Counted from the stretch's first letter, positions 28,505 through 37,506 are shown. The stretch: DNA of 64,000 bases from Endoryza foliicola (GCA_965226965.1 OZ245715.1:2046001-2110000), one strand, 5' to 3'. The notes: a model not told the origin generated them from the sequence alone. Numbers and translations: made by a program.

Positions 28505-28705
28505 ATCAAGATAAGCTTTTGGAATTCGAATGAAGAATTGCAAGAAGTTCTGAGCAACCGTTCTATCAATAGTTCAACTGCTTTAACAGAAGCTCAAGTA
28601 GCAGTGATACTCGATCACTACCTGCATCCATTTAATTACCCGGTTGATCATTTTGGAAGACTCAACAATTCCAATGACACGCCTACAATTGAGTTGAGGC
28701 CTTAA
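28505..28705 (+). pseudogene. In-frame 3' extension of the FAD oxidoreductase beyond a TGA stop
   Basis: Directly after the TGA at 28502, the same frame reads 66 codons without a stop up to TAA at 28703. It includes N-E-E-L-Q-E-V-L-S-N-R and A-L-T-E-A-Q-V-A-V-I-L-D-H-Y-L, which looks like amphipathic helix and not random sequence. A single substitution at the TGA would restore a protein of about 633 residues. I read it as the former C-terminus. It ends 5 bp before the convergent gene. Confidence 0.6.
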
Positions 28706-28710
28706 TGTCA

Positions 28711-29976
28711 TTACTTCAATAATGCTTCCAGTTCAGCTCTTGTAACAGGGCCGTTTTTGTCGTTAAGGTTAATGACGATTAAATAGCCTTTTGAACCAGA
28801 GGTAGACATAAAAGCACTGTACATATTGAACTGCTCACTCACTAGCGGTTTGCCGGTGGTTACATTCCACAATTCTTTTGCGCACAAACAGCCCATTGTT
28901 GGTGTGAGGGGATAGAAAGGATAGTCTTTAAAGAATTCCGGATCAATGGTAGTACCGTGCGCAATGATCTCAGAGCGGCCAATTTTGCCTGCTTCCAGTG
29001 CTTCCAATCGGGGCTTGAATTTCAGCCATGAAGCGGGCCAATAGTTTTGATAATAACTGATGAGTTCTTCGTTTGAAAGTTTGAGTCCATGAAAGAAATT
29101 CTTTGAACTGTCTTCCAAAGGCATTACTAATTGAATATTGGGTGTAGGGCCAATGAAACCGAGTCTTGATACAGCGGTCCCCTGAATGCTGTACATTCCT
29201 TGCGGTGTATTTCCATTTGAAATGAAATAGGGAAGAGATGAGCCTGAACGAGCCAGTTGTTCGAACATCATAATGGCGCCGTCAGCTCTTCTTACAAAAC
29301 TTCCATCTGCATTCTGAACTATGGCCATACCCGGATAGTCGCGGTTCTCTCTTTGAAAGGAGTAGATTACTTTATTGCCTTTTTCTTTGTGAAATTGAAT
29401 AAGGTCTTTGAGAGATGGAGCGCTGGTCTTTTTAGGCTTGATCTTGTCTTGCACATAATGAGTGAGCGATTCCAAAATAGGAAAGGAATCCGGCTCTGAA
29501 AATTGCTCTACAGTTCTTATGCTAATTTGATTGCTCACATCAATTGAAGGATTGGCACGAATCCAGTAGGCTGCCGCCATTGAGAACAATTTTGCATCGG
29601 CTTGTTTTCGGAAAATTTGCTGTATTTGCTCTGTGAACTCAGTAGGGTATACCGCATAAACTGCTTCCAGCAATGCTTTTCGAGTATCGTATTGAAGTTG
29701 ATCGAATGCAGTAAAGAGTTTTCGAAAGCCAAGTTTTACGGTATCGTTTTTAATAAGAAACTGGGAAATGGCATTGCAAGCCGACTCAAAACGGTGCTCA
29801 TTGTCTTCGTTGATGTCTTGCAAGAATGTTTTGGCGATTACATTTTCTCTAATATCCTTAGCCATCCGTTGGCGTTTGCCATATAAAGCCATTTCAGTAT
29901 ATAAATTCTGAACGGATTGGGCATTGATTTCAGAAAGGAGCATCCATAAAAAAACTACCAACAAACTTCGCTTCAT
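28711..29976 (-). CDS. L,D-transpeptidase-like (YkuD-type) exported protein
   Basis: The 421-residue protein has a signal peptide (KRSLLVVFLWMLLSEINA). The N-terminal 200 residues are helical, without a known motif. In the C-terminal third, His340-Gly (IIAHGTTID) is followed 22 residues later by T-M-G-C-L-C with Cys363. This spacing and order match the H-G ... S-H-G-C core of L,D-transpeptidases, with an unusual G-C-L-C in place of H-G-C-I-R. Such enzymes cross-link peptidoglycan or attach proteins to it. The catalytic assignment rests on this motif alone. It has an exact consensus promoter at 29991-29998. Confidence 0.65.
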   Translation of the reverse strand: MKRSLLVVFLWMLLSEINAQSVQNLYTEMALYGKRQRMAKDIRENVIAKTFLQDINEDNEHRFESACNAISQFLIKNDTVKLGFRKLFTAFDQLQYDTRKALLEAVYAVYPTEFTEQIQQIFRKQADAKLFSMAAAYWIRANPSIDVSNQISIRTVEQFSEPDSFPILESLTHYVQDKIKPKKTSAPSLKDLIQFHKEKGNKVIYSFQRENRDYPGMAIVQNADGSFVRRADGAIMMFEQLARSGSSLPYFISNGNTPQGMYSIQGTAVSRLGFIGPTPNIQLVMPLEDSSKNFFHGLKLSNEELISYYQNYWPASWLKFKPRLEALEAGKIGRSEIIAHGTTIDPEFFKDYPFYPLTPTMGCLCAKELWNVTTGKPLVSEQFNMYSAFMSTSGSKGYLIVINLNDKNGPVTRAELEALLK

Positions 29977-29990
29977 AGCGCAAAATTAGC

Positions 29991-29998
29991 GCATCCTT
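29991..29998 (-). promoter_or_regulatory. -7 promoter element of the L,D-transpeptidase-like gene
   Basis: The minus strand reads TAATTTTG, an exact TAnnTTTG match, 14 bp from the ATG at 29976. The leader would be only about 10 nt. Confidence 0.65.
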
Positions 29999-30085
29999 TC
30001 TTAACTTGAATGCAATGAAAGCTGAGGAATGAGATTCCTCCGATAAATTTCATCATCAATCGATTGCTCAACCAAACTATTTCTT

Positions 30086-31477
30086 ATGAGTGCTTCACGT
30101 CGTAAATTTCTTCAACAACTAAGCAGTACCGCTTTGTTTTATGGTGCAGGTTCTTTGGAACGGCTGCAAGCAGAGGAGCGATACGATACTCGAATGCTGC
30201 AATACGAAAGAAAATACACAGCCAACGATGCCATTCGTGTGGCGGTAGTAGGAACCGGTATCATGGGGCACAATGACCTCGCTTCTGCTTTAAAGGTTCC
30301 CGGCGTTAGTTTAGCAGGTGCTTGCGATTTGTATAAAGGGCGACTAACAAGAATGAAAGAACTCTATGGGAAAGATCTGTTTGTGACGCAAGACTATCGA
30401 GAACTTTTACTGCGAAAAGATATTGATGCCATTATCATTGCTACCAGTGATTACCACCATGCGCGCATTTCTACCGATGCGTTGAAAGCCGGTAAGCATG
30501 TGTATTGTGAAAAGCCAATGGTGCATCAACTATCGCAAGGATTGGGTGTGATCAATACCTGGAAAGCCAGTGGTAAAACAATGCAAGTGGGAAGTCAGGG
30601 AATTAGCGGATTGGATTTTGCGAAAGCAAGAGAACTGTATCGTTCGGGAGCCATTGGTCAATTGAATTGTATTGAGGCATTCACGGATCGACAAAGTGCA
30701 CTTGGTGCTTGGCAATATACGTTACCCACAGATGCAAGTGCTGCTACTGTTGATTGGGACAAGTACATTGCAGGAATGCCCAAACAAGCTTTTGATCCCA
30801 TGAAGTTCTTTAGATGGAGAAACTATAAGGAATTTGGAACCGGCATGTCGGGCGATCTTTTTGTACACCTCTTAACCGGAATTCATTTTATAACAGGAAG
30901 CCATGGACCTTCCAAAATAATGGCAAACGGGCAACTAGTGTACTGGAAAGACGGTCGCAATGTACCGGATGTTTTAACCGCCATTCTTGAATATCCAAGT
31001 ACCGATCAACATCCTTCTTTTCAAGTAATGCTCCGTGTGAATTTTATCAGTGGGGCAGGAGACAAGGGAAGTACTCGATTGGTGGGAAGCGATGGTGTAA
31101 TGGAGTTAGGATGGGATGGTCTCACTGTGCATAACAGCTTAATGCCCAAAGCACCTGGTATTGGAGGTTGGGATTCTTTAGAAACCTACCCCAAAGCCAT
31201 GCAAGAAGAATTATTGAAAGCATACGATCAAAAGTACTCGGCAGCAGACAAAGCTTCGCCCACTAAAGAACCGATTCAATTCAAAACACCGGAAGGATTC
31301 AATGAGCATGTGGAGCATTTTGCGAACTTCTTTAATGGAGTGAGAACCGGAGCAAAAGTGATTGAAGATCCAATAGTTGGTTTCAGAGCCTGCGCGCCTT
31401 GCTTGGCGGTAAATGATAGCATTTTTCAGAAGAAGATCATTTATTGGGATGCAGAGAAGATGATGACGAGAGTATAA
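30086..31477 (+). CDS. Gfo/Idh/MocA family oxidoreductase with Tat-like signal
   Basis: The 463-residue protein starts SASRRKFLQQLSS, a twin-arginine export signal pattern (S-R-R-K-F-L). The Rossmann motif AVVGTGIMGHNDLA lies at about residues 53-66. Glu142-Lys143-Pro144 (CEKPMVH) is the NAD(P)-contacting EKP motif of the family, and the C-terminal alpha/beta domain follows. Members oxidise or isomerise sugars and sugar alcohols, and the Bacteroidota Tat-exported group is often glycosidase-like. No related genes stand beside it to point to the substrate. A dispersed AATTAATA repeat begins at its stop codon. Confidence 0.88.
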   Translation: MSASRRKFLQQLSSTALFYGAGSLERLQAEERYDTRMLQYERKYTANDAIRVAVVGTGIMGHNDLASALKVPGVSLAGACDLYKGRLTRMKELYGKDLFVTQDYRELLLRKDIDAIIIATSDYHHARISTDALKAGKHVYCEKPMVHQLSQGLGVINTWKASGKTMQVGSQGISGLDFAKARELYRSGAIGQLNCIEAFTDRQSALGAWQYTLPTDASAATVDWDKYIAGMPKQAFDPMKFFRWRNYKEFGTGMSGDLFVHLLTGIHFITGSHGPSKIMANGQLVYWKDGRNVPDVLTAILEYPSTDQHPSFQVMLRVNFISGAGDKGSTRLVGSDGVMELGWDGLTVHNSLMPKAPGIGGWDSLETYPKAMQEELLKAYDQKYSAADKASPTKEPIQFKTPEGFNEHVEHFANFFNGVRTGAKVIEDPIVGFRACAPCLAVNDSIFQKKIIYWDAEKMMTRV

Positions 31478-31508
31478 TTAATAATTAATAAGTAATAATT
31501 AATAATTG
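31478..31508. repeat. Dispersed AT-rich module (AATTAATA family), copy next to 31477
   Basis: Iterations of AATTAATAATTAATAA and GTAATAATTAATAATT begin right after the oxidoreductase stop and are followed by GGGGCCTCGAGG. The same AT module recurs at 38463, 38512, 44092, 45236, 49843 and 49886. Confidence 0.7.
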
Positions 31509-31605
31509 GGGCCTCGAGGTAAAAAGTTTAAAACAAGCAATGAAAGGATATCAATCACCTACACTTTATCATAAGAGCTCACTCTATGAAAAAATGAAGC
31601 AAGTA

Positions 31606-32550
31606 CTATTGTTTGTATTTAAGTAGAAATTTTTCGACATCTTTGGTGATCAGGTTCGCCAAACTATCGGCGGGATGGGTTTGTGTCCAATACTGCGAAT
31701 GAATTTGATAGTCGCATTTCAGATCTAGATAAGGGATATTATTCTTTTGAGTGAAGGCATGAATGTATTCGTCGAATTCGCGGCTGTCTGAACGTTCACA
31801 TTCCAGAATAGGAGCACGGAATAGGTAGAGCTTGATATGATTCCGGTTGCATAGATCTACAAAGCGTTCAAAATAGTCCAAGTCATCTGCTTCAATGGTA
31901 TCACGGTAATTCTCAATTTTTACATTCGGATCGGGGAAGAAAGGAGAGTAGCCCTTATCAATTCCAAAAAAGGCAATGTTTTTTTGATAGCTTCTTTCCA
32001 AAAACTTGATGCGATTTTTAAATACCAAAGGGTACCTTCTTACAAACTTGTAAAAATCGTTGTACATCACATTCGCCATGAATGGAAAGTCTTTAACTGT
32101 TTCTGCGATATAAGGATTGCGGTACCTGCAAAAAGCATTGTAAACGGCGCTGTCTTGTAAGTCGGTCACAAAATAATCATCCCTAAACTTACTACTGAAG
32201 CCATTGCTTCCATTGAAACTGAATTCATCAACTTGTAATACAACATGATTTATCTGTACTTTGTATTTCTCTAACAGTACTTTTAAAAGCAAGTAATTCG
32301 ATGGCAAACCATGACCATCTTCTCCAATATTGAACACTTTCAATTTTGTAGTATCCATAACATTGGGTTTGATGCAGTGTTCTGCTCTCGATGATCCCAT
32401 TACCAGATAATCAACGTTTCGATCTATTTGCTCCACATACTGTTGCTTTCTTCCTTCTACCCAACTTGGATCGAGTTTGAAAAGCATCAGGTATAGGCTC
32501 ACCAATAAAAACCCACCAAACAAAAGCGATTTTTTGAGAAATTGTTTCAT
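31606..32550 (-). CDS. Membrane-anchored SGNH-like protein paired with MBOAT
   Basis: The 314-residue protein has one N-terminal membrane segment (KSLLFGGFLLVSLYLMLF). Right after it comes DYLVMGSSRAEHCI, whose G-S-S-R matches the block I Ser region of SGNH/DltD/AlgX-type proteins. Near the C-terminus WTQTHPADSLANL gives a possible His of block V. Its start is 3 bp after the MBOAT stop on the same strand, the standard pairing in which the MBOAT moves an acyl group across the membrane and the SGNH-like partner transfers it to a polymer. The function is inferred from this pairing. The substrate is unknown. Confidence 0.72.
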   Translation of the reverse strand: MKQFLKKSLLFGGFLLVSLYLMLFKLDPSWVEGRKQQYVEQIDRNVDYLVMGSSRAEHCIKPNVMDTTKLKVFNIGEDGHGLPSNYLLLKVLLEKYKVQINHVVLQVDEFSFNGSNGFSSKFRDDYFVTDLQDSAVYNAFCRYRNPYIAETVKDFPFMANVMYNDFYKFVRRYPLVFKNRIKFLERSYQKNIAFFGIDKGYSPFFPDPNVKIENYRDTIEADDLDYFERFVDLCNRNHIKLYLFRAPILECERSDSREFDEYIHAFTQKNNIPYLDLKCDYQIHSQYWTQTHPADSLANLITKDVEKFLLKYKQ

Positions 32551-32553
32551 GGG

Positions 32554-33975
32554 TTAAAATTGAAAGTAAATGAATTGGGTTTTGTTCAAATAGGGGAAAT
32601 GCAATACTATGAGCACACACAGAATCCAGTATACAAAATACCGCAACCAATGATTCTTGATTTGTAATACATTTCTTTCATCGTGACGTTGATACCATTC
32701 TCCCATCAACAATACAATTACATAAGGAAGGTATTCCCATCCCGCAGGTTTGGTAAAGAAGCGATCCGGAATTTGTTTGAAAAAAGAAAGTGCATCTGAT
32801 AGTGTAGCCGATCGAAAGAACACCCAAGAGGCCGTTACCAACAAAAAGGTACTAAGCATCTGAAACAATTCCTTTAACGACGGTAGTGCCTTTCCTTCGG
32901 CCACTACACTGTTACGGAAGGTTTTTGTTTTGTTATGCAGAAGCAGGGGTAAGAATAACAAAGCATGAATCAAGCCCCAAAATATGAATGTATAATTCGC
33001 TCCATGCCAGAATCCACTCACAAGAAATACGATGAATGTATTACGAATCGTGATCCACTTCCCATTCTTTGAACCGCCTAGAGGAATGTATAAATAGTCG
33101 CGAAACCAACCTGTTAAACTCAAATGCCAACGTTGCCAAAATTCTGCAATGTTTCGAGAGAAATAGGGGAACCTGAAATTGCTGTACAGTTCAAATCCAA
33201 ATAACTTAGATGTGCCTAAAGCGATATCAGAATACCCACTGAAGTCGCCATAAATTTGAATTGAAAAATAGATCGCTGCTAGTACCAAAGAGGAACCATT
33301 CAAGTGTTCATGACCTCTAAAGGCCGGTGCTACGGCAACTGCCAGCGTATCGGCTATCACTACTTTCTTAAAAAATCCCCATAACATCAATCGAAGTCCG
33401 GCAAAGGCTTGTGCCGTATTAAAAGGCTTTTTAGCTTGAATTTGTGGGATGAGGTGGCTGGCTCTTTCAATAGGTCCTGCTACCAACAATGGAAAGAAGC
33501 ATACGAATACCGCATACTCTAAAAAATTCCGAACCGGTTTTTGTTTGTCGCGATAGATATCAAATACATAACTCATTCCATGAAACGTGTAGAATGAAAT
33601 GCCAACGGGAAGAGCAATGTGGAGCAGGGTTGGATGAATGTTCCAACCGATGCCTTTGAGCATCAGTTGGAACGATTCTATGAAAAAATTATAGTATTTG
33701 AAAAAAAGTAGTACGCCAAGATTGTTGACGATACTTAGTACCAACCAAAGTTTGCGGTGTTTGGATTCTTTGCCTAGTAGCAAGCCGAATCCATAGTCCA
33801 TTACGGTTGATCCAATCAGCAACAATAGAAACCTCCAATCCCACCAGCCATAGAAGAAATAACTCGCTACCAAAATCAAGGCCTGTTGGGCTCTTAAGCG
33901 CCCCGAACCGATCAGCCAATAAAGGGTAAAGACCGGAATCAGGAATAGAAAAAAGGTGATCGAGTTAAATAGCAC
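32554..33975 (-). CDS. MBOAT family membrane-bound O-acyltransferase (AlgI/DltB-like)
   Basis: The 473-residue protein has about ten hydrophobic segments, beginning with FNSITFFLFLIPVFTLYWL. The diagnostic block is GFWHGANYTFIFWGLIHALL with the catalytic His324. The upstream N-F-R-F-P-Y-F-S-R-N-I-A-E-F-W-Q-R-W-H-I/L-S-L motif region is also present. It is predicted to O-acylate (usually acetylate) a secreted polysaccharide or wall polymer. It lies 24 bp after the S9 peptidase gene and 3 bp before the SGNH-like partner on the same strand. Confidence 0.92.
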   Translation of the reverse strand: MLFNSITFFLFLIPVFTLYWLIGSGRLRAQQALILVASYFFYGWWDWRFLLLLIGSTVMDYGFGLLLGKESKHRKLWLVLSIVNNLGVLLFFKYYNFFIESFQLMLKGIGWNIHPTLLHIALPVGISFYTFHGMSYVFDIYRDKQKPVRNFLEYAVFVCFFPLLVAGPIERASHLIPQIQAKKPFNTAQAFAGLRLMLWGFFKKVVIADTLAVAVAPAFRGHEHLNGSSLVLAAIYFSIQIYGDFSGYSDIALGTSKLFGFELYSNFRFPYFSRNIAEFWQRWHLSLTGWFRDYLYIPLGGSKNGKWITIRNTFIVFLVSGFWHGANYTFIFWGLIHALLFLPLLLHNKTKTFRNSVVAEGKALPSLKELFQMLSTFLLVTASWVFFRSATLSDALSFFKQIPDRFFTKPAGWEYLPYVIVLLMGEWYQRHDERNVLQIKNHWLRYFVYWILCVLIVLHFPYLNKTQFIYFQF

Positions 33976-33999
33976 GGTTGATTAGGGTTTCATTTGGTA

Positions 34000-36450
34000 C
34001 TAGAACGTCTTTTTATCGCCTCCTGTTGTGCCGGCAGGGGGCGGGTTCTTTACATATTTCTCCAGCCATTGGTTTTGTTCCCAAAGCATGTGCAAAATGT
34101 TTTCTTTTCCAGCATAGCCATGACTTTCGTAAGGCAAGAACACCAATCGAGTGGTGCCGCCGTGTCCTTTAATGGCATTGTACATGCGTTCACTTTGAAT
34201 GGGGAAAGTGCCTGAGTTGTTGTCCATTTCACCGTGAATCATCAAAAGCGGAGTCTTGATTTTATTGGCAAAGCTGAACGGACTCATGTTGTAATACACA
34301 TCCGGAGCTTCCCAATAGGTTCTTTCTTCGGCCTGAAAGCCAAATGGAGTAAGGGTTCTATTGTATGCCCCGCTTCTGGCAATACCGGCTTTGAAGAGTT
34401 TGGTATGCGCCAATAAATTAGCGGTCATGAAGGCTCCGTAACTATGTCCACCCACTGCTACGCGGTTGCTATCTCCCACGCCCATTTTTGAAAGGGCTTG
34501 AATGGCTGCATGTGCATTCAGATACAATTGCGGAATGAAGGCATCATTGGGTTCTTTGTTTCCTTCTCCTACAATGGGCATTTCTGCATTATCGAGCACC
34601 GCATATCCTTGTGTGATCCAGAAAATAGGTGAGCCATAGTTGATTCGGGTGAAGGTATATTTTGACCCTCTTACTTGAGCGGCATCACTGGCGCTTTTGT
34701 ATTCTCTAGGATAAGCCCACATGATCACAGGCAAAGGACCGTCTTTTTTTGCATCGTATCCTTTTGGCAAGTATAGATCGCCTGTTAAGTCGATGCCGTC
34801 GGCTCTTTTGTAAGAAATCTTTTGCTTGGCTACTCCTTCCATTTGAGGATAAGGGTTCTTGAAATCAGTAATGGCTATCGGAGCTACTTTCTTTTTCAAG
34901 TTGCGGATATAGTAGTTGGGTGTTTCGGTTGGACTTTCCTTCGAAGTGATGAACACTCCATTTTCTGCATCTAACACATCTACTACCGTTTCATAATACG
35001 GTGCTTCGCAACGCCACAAAATGGTTCCTTTCTTTGTTTTCAAATCGAAGCTTTGCAAGAAAGGCATGTCTCCTTCCGGAGATGAACCGGCACCTCTTAA
35101 TAATAAATTGCCATTTTTTGTTTGCATCAATACTTCTTTGCCGAAACTATTTTTAGAAGTGATGGGCGAGCCGATATCACTGTATGCATCGTTGCTGCTT
35201 CTTTCATTGATCAAATCTAACTGACCATTTGAGGGGTTGAAGGCAAAGATCTGTTGCTTGCGATCGTAGGTCATGCTCTGATAAACCAAGGCTAAGTTGC
35301 CATTGCCCCAAATTACATTGCGCAATCTTCTGGTAGCCTTCAGTAAACTGCTCGCATTGTCGATAGAGACAGGTGAACCGTTGATGGGAAGTTGCATCAA
35401 TTCATCATGAAATTCCGTTTTGCTTCTGCCCATTCCTTTGTCTAATGCTTTTGTGAAAACAACGGTAGAAGGCAGATCGGCTCTCCATTCAAAATCTCTA
35501 GGGAAACTCACCACATCATCGAAGCCAATGGGCTGACCTTCTGCAGAAGGATTCTTTACCAATACAAATTCGCTTCCTGTTGATGCTGATATCACAGATA
35601 TAGAATGAGGAAATCCGCTAGCAGGAACTAAATAAGAAAAGGGTCTGAGTATTTTCGTAGCAAGAATGTATTGCTTGTCGGGCGAAAGGCTCACACTTTG
35701 ATAAATGGCCGGTTTACCCAAGGCTTGCTCTTCTGTAAGGTTATTGATCACGAGTTGACTGGTAGTCATGTAATCAAACAAATCTTCGTCGTAGCCGTTT
35801 TTGATCAAGTCTTGGTAGGTACGACTAGCAGCAGCCTTCCCCAGGTTTTCTTGAACCACCGGACCTTTGGGTGCCAATGGTGCCGGCGGATAGGTTCTAT
35901 AATTATTCGGAACTACTTTGTAAAGAAGAGCGTTGTTGCTGATCCATTGGAAAGAACCACCGATCGTAGTATTCAAAGCGTTCTTATTGATCTTACTCGC
36001 TTTTTTGGTAACCACGTCTATTATGTACAAATCAACGCGATTGCCACTACTATGAGTAAACGCAATTTTGGTTTCATCCGGACTCCACTGAATGCTACCG
36101 GCTCTCAAATTTTCAGGCAAACCTTCGATCGCGCTAATAGCACCTGTTTTTATGTTTTTCAGTTGCAAGCCAACAGCGTAGCCGGTTCTGCTGGGACTGA
36201 AATTTTGAGGGTTCAGTCTCAATCCCCCAATACGCAATTCAGGTTGTGCCAATTCTTCTACAGAGGGAAAACTGCTTCTTTCAGAGAGCAACATCAAGCT
36301 TCCTTTGCTATCGATGCTCACGCCCGGAGTGGGTTTGGCGAGCACGAGGTCTTGAATGTCTTTCGGTGGCAATTGATACGAAAACGCGTCTTGCGCTTTC
36401 GAACTCATCAATGCCAAGCAAAAACTAAGTGATACTAGGATTCTTCTCAT
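34000..36450 (-). CDS. Secreted S9 family prolyl-oligopeptidase-like serine peptidase
   Basis: The start at 36450 gives an 816-residue protein beginning with a signal peptide (RRILVSLSFCLALMSSKA). A longer in-frame ATG at 36525 would put 25 unrelated residues before it and overlap the neighbour gene. The N-terminal ~500 residues are a beta-propeller. The C-terminal alpha/beta hydrolase carries the triad Ser670 (GGHSYGAF), Asp743 (HGEMDNN) and His777 (YESHGYAG). The family cleaves oligopeptides, and this group is close to the glutamyl- and prolyl-type S9 enzymes of Bacteroidota. It sits 29 bp after a GH16 glucanase gene and before MBOAT. Confidence 0.92.
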   Translation of the reverse strand: MRRILVSLSFCLALMSSKAQDAFSYQLPPKDIQDLVLAKPTPGVSIDSKGSLMLLSERSSFPSVEELAQPELRIGGLRLNPQNFSPSRTGYAVGLQLKNIKTGAISAIEGLPENLRAGSIQWSPDETKIAFTHSSGNRVDLYIIDVVTKKASKINKNALNTTIGGSFQWISNNALLYKVVPNNYRTYPPAPLAPKGPVVQENLGKAAASRTYQDLIKNGYDEDLFDYMTTSQLVINNLTEEQALGKPAIYQSVSLSPDKQYILATKILRPFSYLVPASGFPHSISVISASTGSEFVLVKNPSAEGQPIGFDDVVSFPRDFEWRADLPSTVVFTKALDKGMGRSKTEFHDELMQLPINGSPVSIDNASSLLKATRRLRNVIWGNGNLALVYQSMTYDRKQQIFAFNPSNGQLDLINERSSNDAYSDIGSPITSKNSFGKEVLMQTKNGNLLLRGAGSSPEGDMPFLQSFDLKTKKGTILWRCEAPYYETVVDVLDAENGVFITSKESPTETPNYYIRNLKKKVAPIAITDFKNPYPQMEGVAKQKISYKRADGIDLTGDLYLPKGYDAKKDGPLPVIMWAYPREYKSASDAAQVRGSKYTFTRINYGSPIFWITQGYAVLDNAEMPIVGEGNKEPNDAFIPQLYLNAHAAIQALSKMGVGDSNRVAVGGHSYGAFMTANLLAHTKLFKAGIARSGAYNRTLTPFGFQAEERTYWEAPDVYYNMSPFSFANKIKTPLLMIHGEMDNNSGTFPIQSERMYNAIKGHGGTTRLVFLPYESHGYAGKENILHMLWEQNQWLEKYVKNPPPAGTTGGDKKTF

Positions 36451-36479
36451 AATCTTGGTTTTATAGTGAGTGCAAGTAC

Positions 36480-37268
36480 TTATTGATAAACACGTACGTA
36501 ATCGATTTCCATTTTTTGTGGCCAAATTTTTTCGTCTACTCCTTTCGCACCGCCCCAGTTGCCACCGGCTGCGATGTTCAAGATCAAATACATTTTGTTA
36601 TCGAAGGGCCAGGCAGCGTAATCGGTATGATCGTTTTTGAATCGGAAATAAACATTTTCATCGATGGTCATAATCACTTCATCTTTATTCCATTCTACTC
36701 CATATACATGAAATGCTTCGCTACAGTCGGGCAGCACTACATTGGCGGTTTTCTGTGTACCAATAATATGATTATAGGTTTTACAGTGAATAGACGCGTG
36801 AACTCTTCCTTGATCGTATCCAACGTGTTCCATGATGTCGATTTCGCCATCGTCGGGCCATTTCAGCGGAGTGGTGCTACCCAGCATCCAGATGGCGGGC
36901 CAGGTACCCAAACCCTTGGGTAATTTGGCGCGAACTCTGATTTTCCCATACTGCCAATCGCCTTTTCCCTTGGTCACCAATCTTGCAGAGCTGTATTCCA
37001 TTCCTTCAAACTTCTCTTTAATGCAGGTAATGGTCAACAGGCCCTTGTCTACAGAAGCATTGTCCAATCTGGCTTTTGTATAGTATTGTTTCTCATTGTT
37101 TCCCCATCCATTACCGCCAACATCGTAGTTCCATTTGGTGCTATCGGGAAGGCCGGTATAGTTGAATTCGTCGGCCCAGATCAATTTCCATGATTTTTCC
37201 TGAGCTTGACCGGGACCTGACTGAGTCAGCAAAAGGGTCAAAAAAACGGGGGCAAGAAGTCGTTTCAT
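36480..37268 (-). CDS. Secreted GH16 beta-glucanase (laminarinase-like)
   Basis: The start at 37268 gives a 262-residue protein with a signal peptide (KRLLAPVFLTLLLTQSGPGQA). An upstream ATG at 37307 would bury the signal. The GH16 active site is Glu142-x-Asp144-x-x-Glu147 (DGEIDIMEHVG), with WADEFNYTGLPD, NNEKQYYT and GTWPAIWML elements typical of beta-1,3-glucanases. It hydrolyses internal bonds of beta-glucans such as laminarin. It is the first gene of a minus-strand run with the S9 peptidase, MBOAT and SGNH-like genes. It is divergent from the his operon; about 80 bp separate its start from the his promoter elements. Confidence 0.93.
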   Translation of the reverse strand: MKRLLAPVFLTLLLTQSGPGQAQEKSWKLIWADEFNYTGLPDSTKWNYDVGGNGWGNNEKQYYTKARLDNASVDKGLLTITCIKEKFEGMEYSSARLVTKGKGDWQYGKIRVRAKLPKGLGTWPAIWMLGSTTPLKWPDDGEIDIMEHVGYDQGRVHASIHCKTYNHIIGTQKTANVVLPDCSEAFHVYGVEWNKDEVIMTIDENVYFRFKNDHTDYAAWPFDNKMYLILNIAAGGNWGGAKGVDEKIWPQKMEIDYVRVYQ

Positions 37269-37347
37269 GTGCGTCAATTTTAGTGTGTTAAGATACTGAT
37301 AAACCATACAAACAAGTGTTGGTTTTTACAGGAGAGGTTGATTTTAT

Positions 37348-37378
37348 TTTGGAGGTTTCATTTTTGGGCGTACTTTTG
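37348..37378 (+). promoter_or_regulatory. Promoter of the his operon leader
   Basis: TACTTTTG at 37371-37378 is an exact TAnnTTTG -7 element, and TTTG at 37348-37351 lies 19 bp upstream at the -33 position. Transcription should begin near 37382, only about 5 nt before the leader-peptide ATG. The leader mRNA would be nearly leaderless. Confidence 0.78.
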
Positions 37379-37386
37379 CCCCGGAA

Positions 37387-37440
37387 ATGAGAAAAAACAC
37401 CGTACATATTCATCATCATCATTCTTGCCTGCAAGGGTAA
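37387..37440 (+). CDS. hisL: Histidine-rich leader peptide of the his operon (17 residues)
   Basis: The frame reads Met-Arg-Lys-Asn-Thr-Val-His-Ile-His-His-His-His-Ser-Cys-Leu-Gln-Gly then TAA. Five of 17 codons are His (37405-37407 and 37411-37422, all CAT). It stands between a consensus promoter and a strong terminator and just before hisG. This is the layout of ribosome-mediated attenuation as known for the enterobacterial his operon. The peptide itself is expected to have no function; the ribosome's position on it is the sensor for charged tRNA-His. It is too short for ordinary gene finders. Confidence 0.88.
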   Translation: MRKNTVHIHHHHSCLQG

Positions 37441-37487
37441 GCCGATGTGTATTGTATGTATTTGATCATAGAATTACGTGGCTTACT
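37436..37487 (+). promoter_or_regulatory. Antiterminator of the his attenuator
   Basis: GGTAAGCC at 37436-37443 overlaps the leader stop codon and is identical to the 3' arm of the terminator. It can pair with GGCTTACT at 37480-37487, which is the terminator's 5' arm (seven Watson-Crick pairs plus a G-U). A ribosome stalled on the His codons would leave it free, so the antiterminator forms. A ribosome at the stop codon would cover it, so the terminator forms. Confidence 0.8.
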
Positions 37488-37506
37488 TCGGTAAGCCATT
37501 TTTTTT
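37479..37506 (+). terminator. Attenuator terminator of the his operon
   Basis: TGGCTTAC-TTCG-GTAAGCCA is a perfect 8-bp stem closed by the very stable C(UUCG)G tetraloop, followed by eight T. It is 29 bp before the hisG start and downstream of a His-rich leader peptide. Confidence 0.92.

Noticed and set aside
31540..31626. 28-codon plus-strand frame after the Gfo/Idh/MocA gene
   Set aside because: It overlaps the end of the SGNH-like gene, follows a dispersed repeat and has no supporting signal.
35671..36432. 253-codon open frame antisense to the S9 peptidase
   Set aside because: It overlaps a complete beta-propeller coding region and shows no family motifs or promoter.
37411..37422. CATCATCATCAT as a possible His-tag vector contamination
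   Set aside because: It is flanked by a native promoter, a stop codon, an antiterminator/terminator pair and hisG, so it is best explained as the leader peptide.
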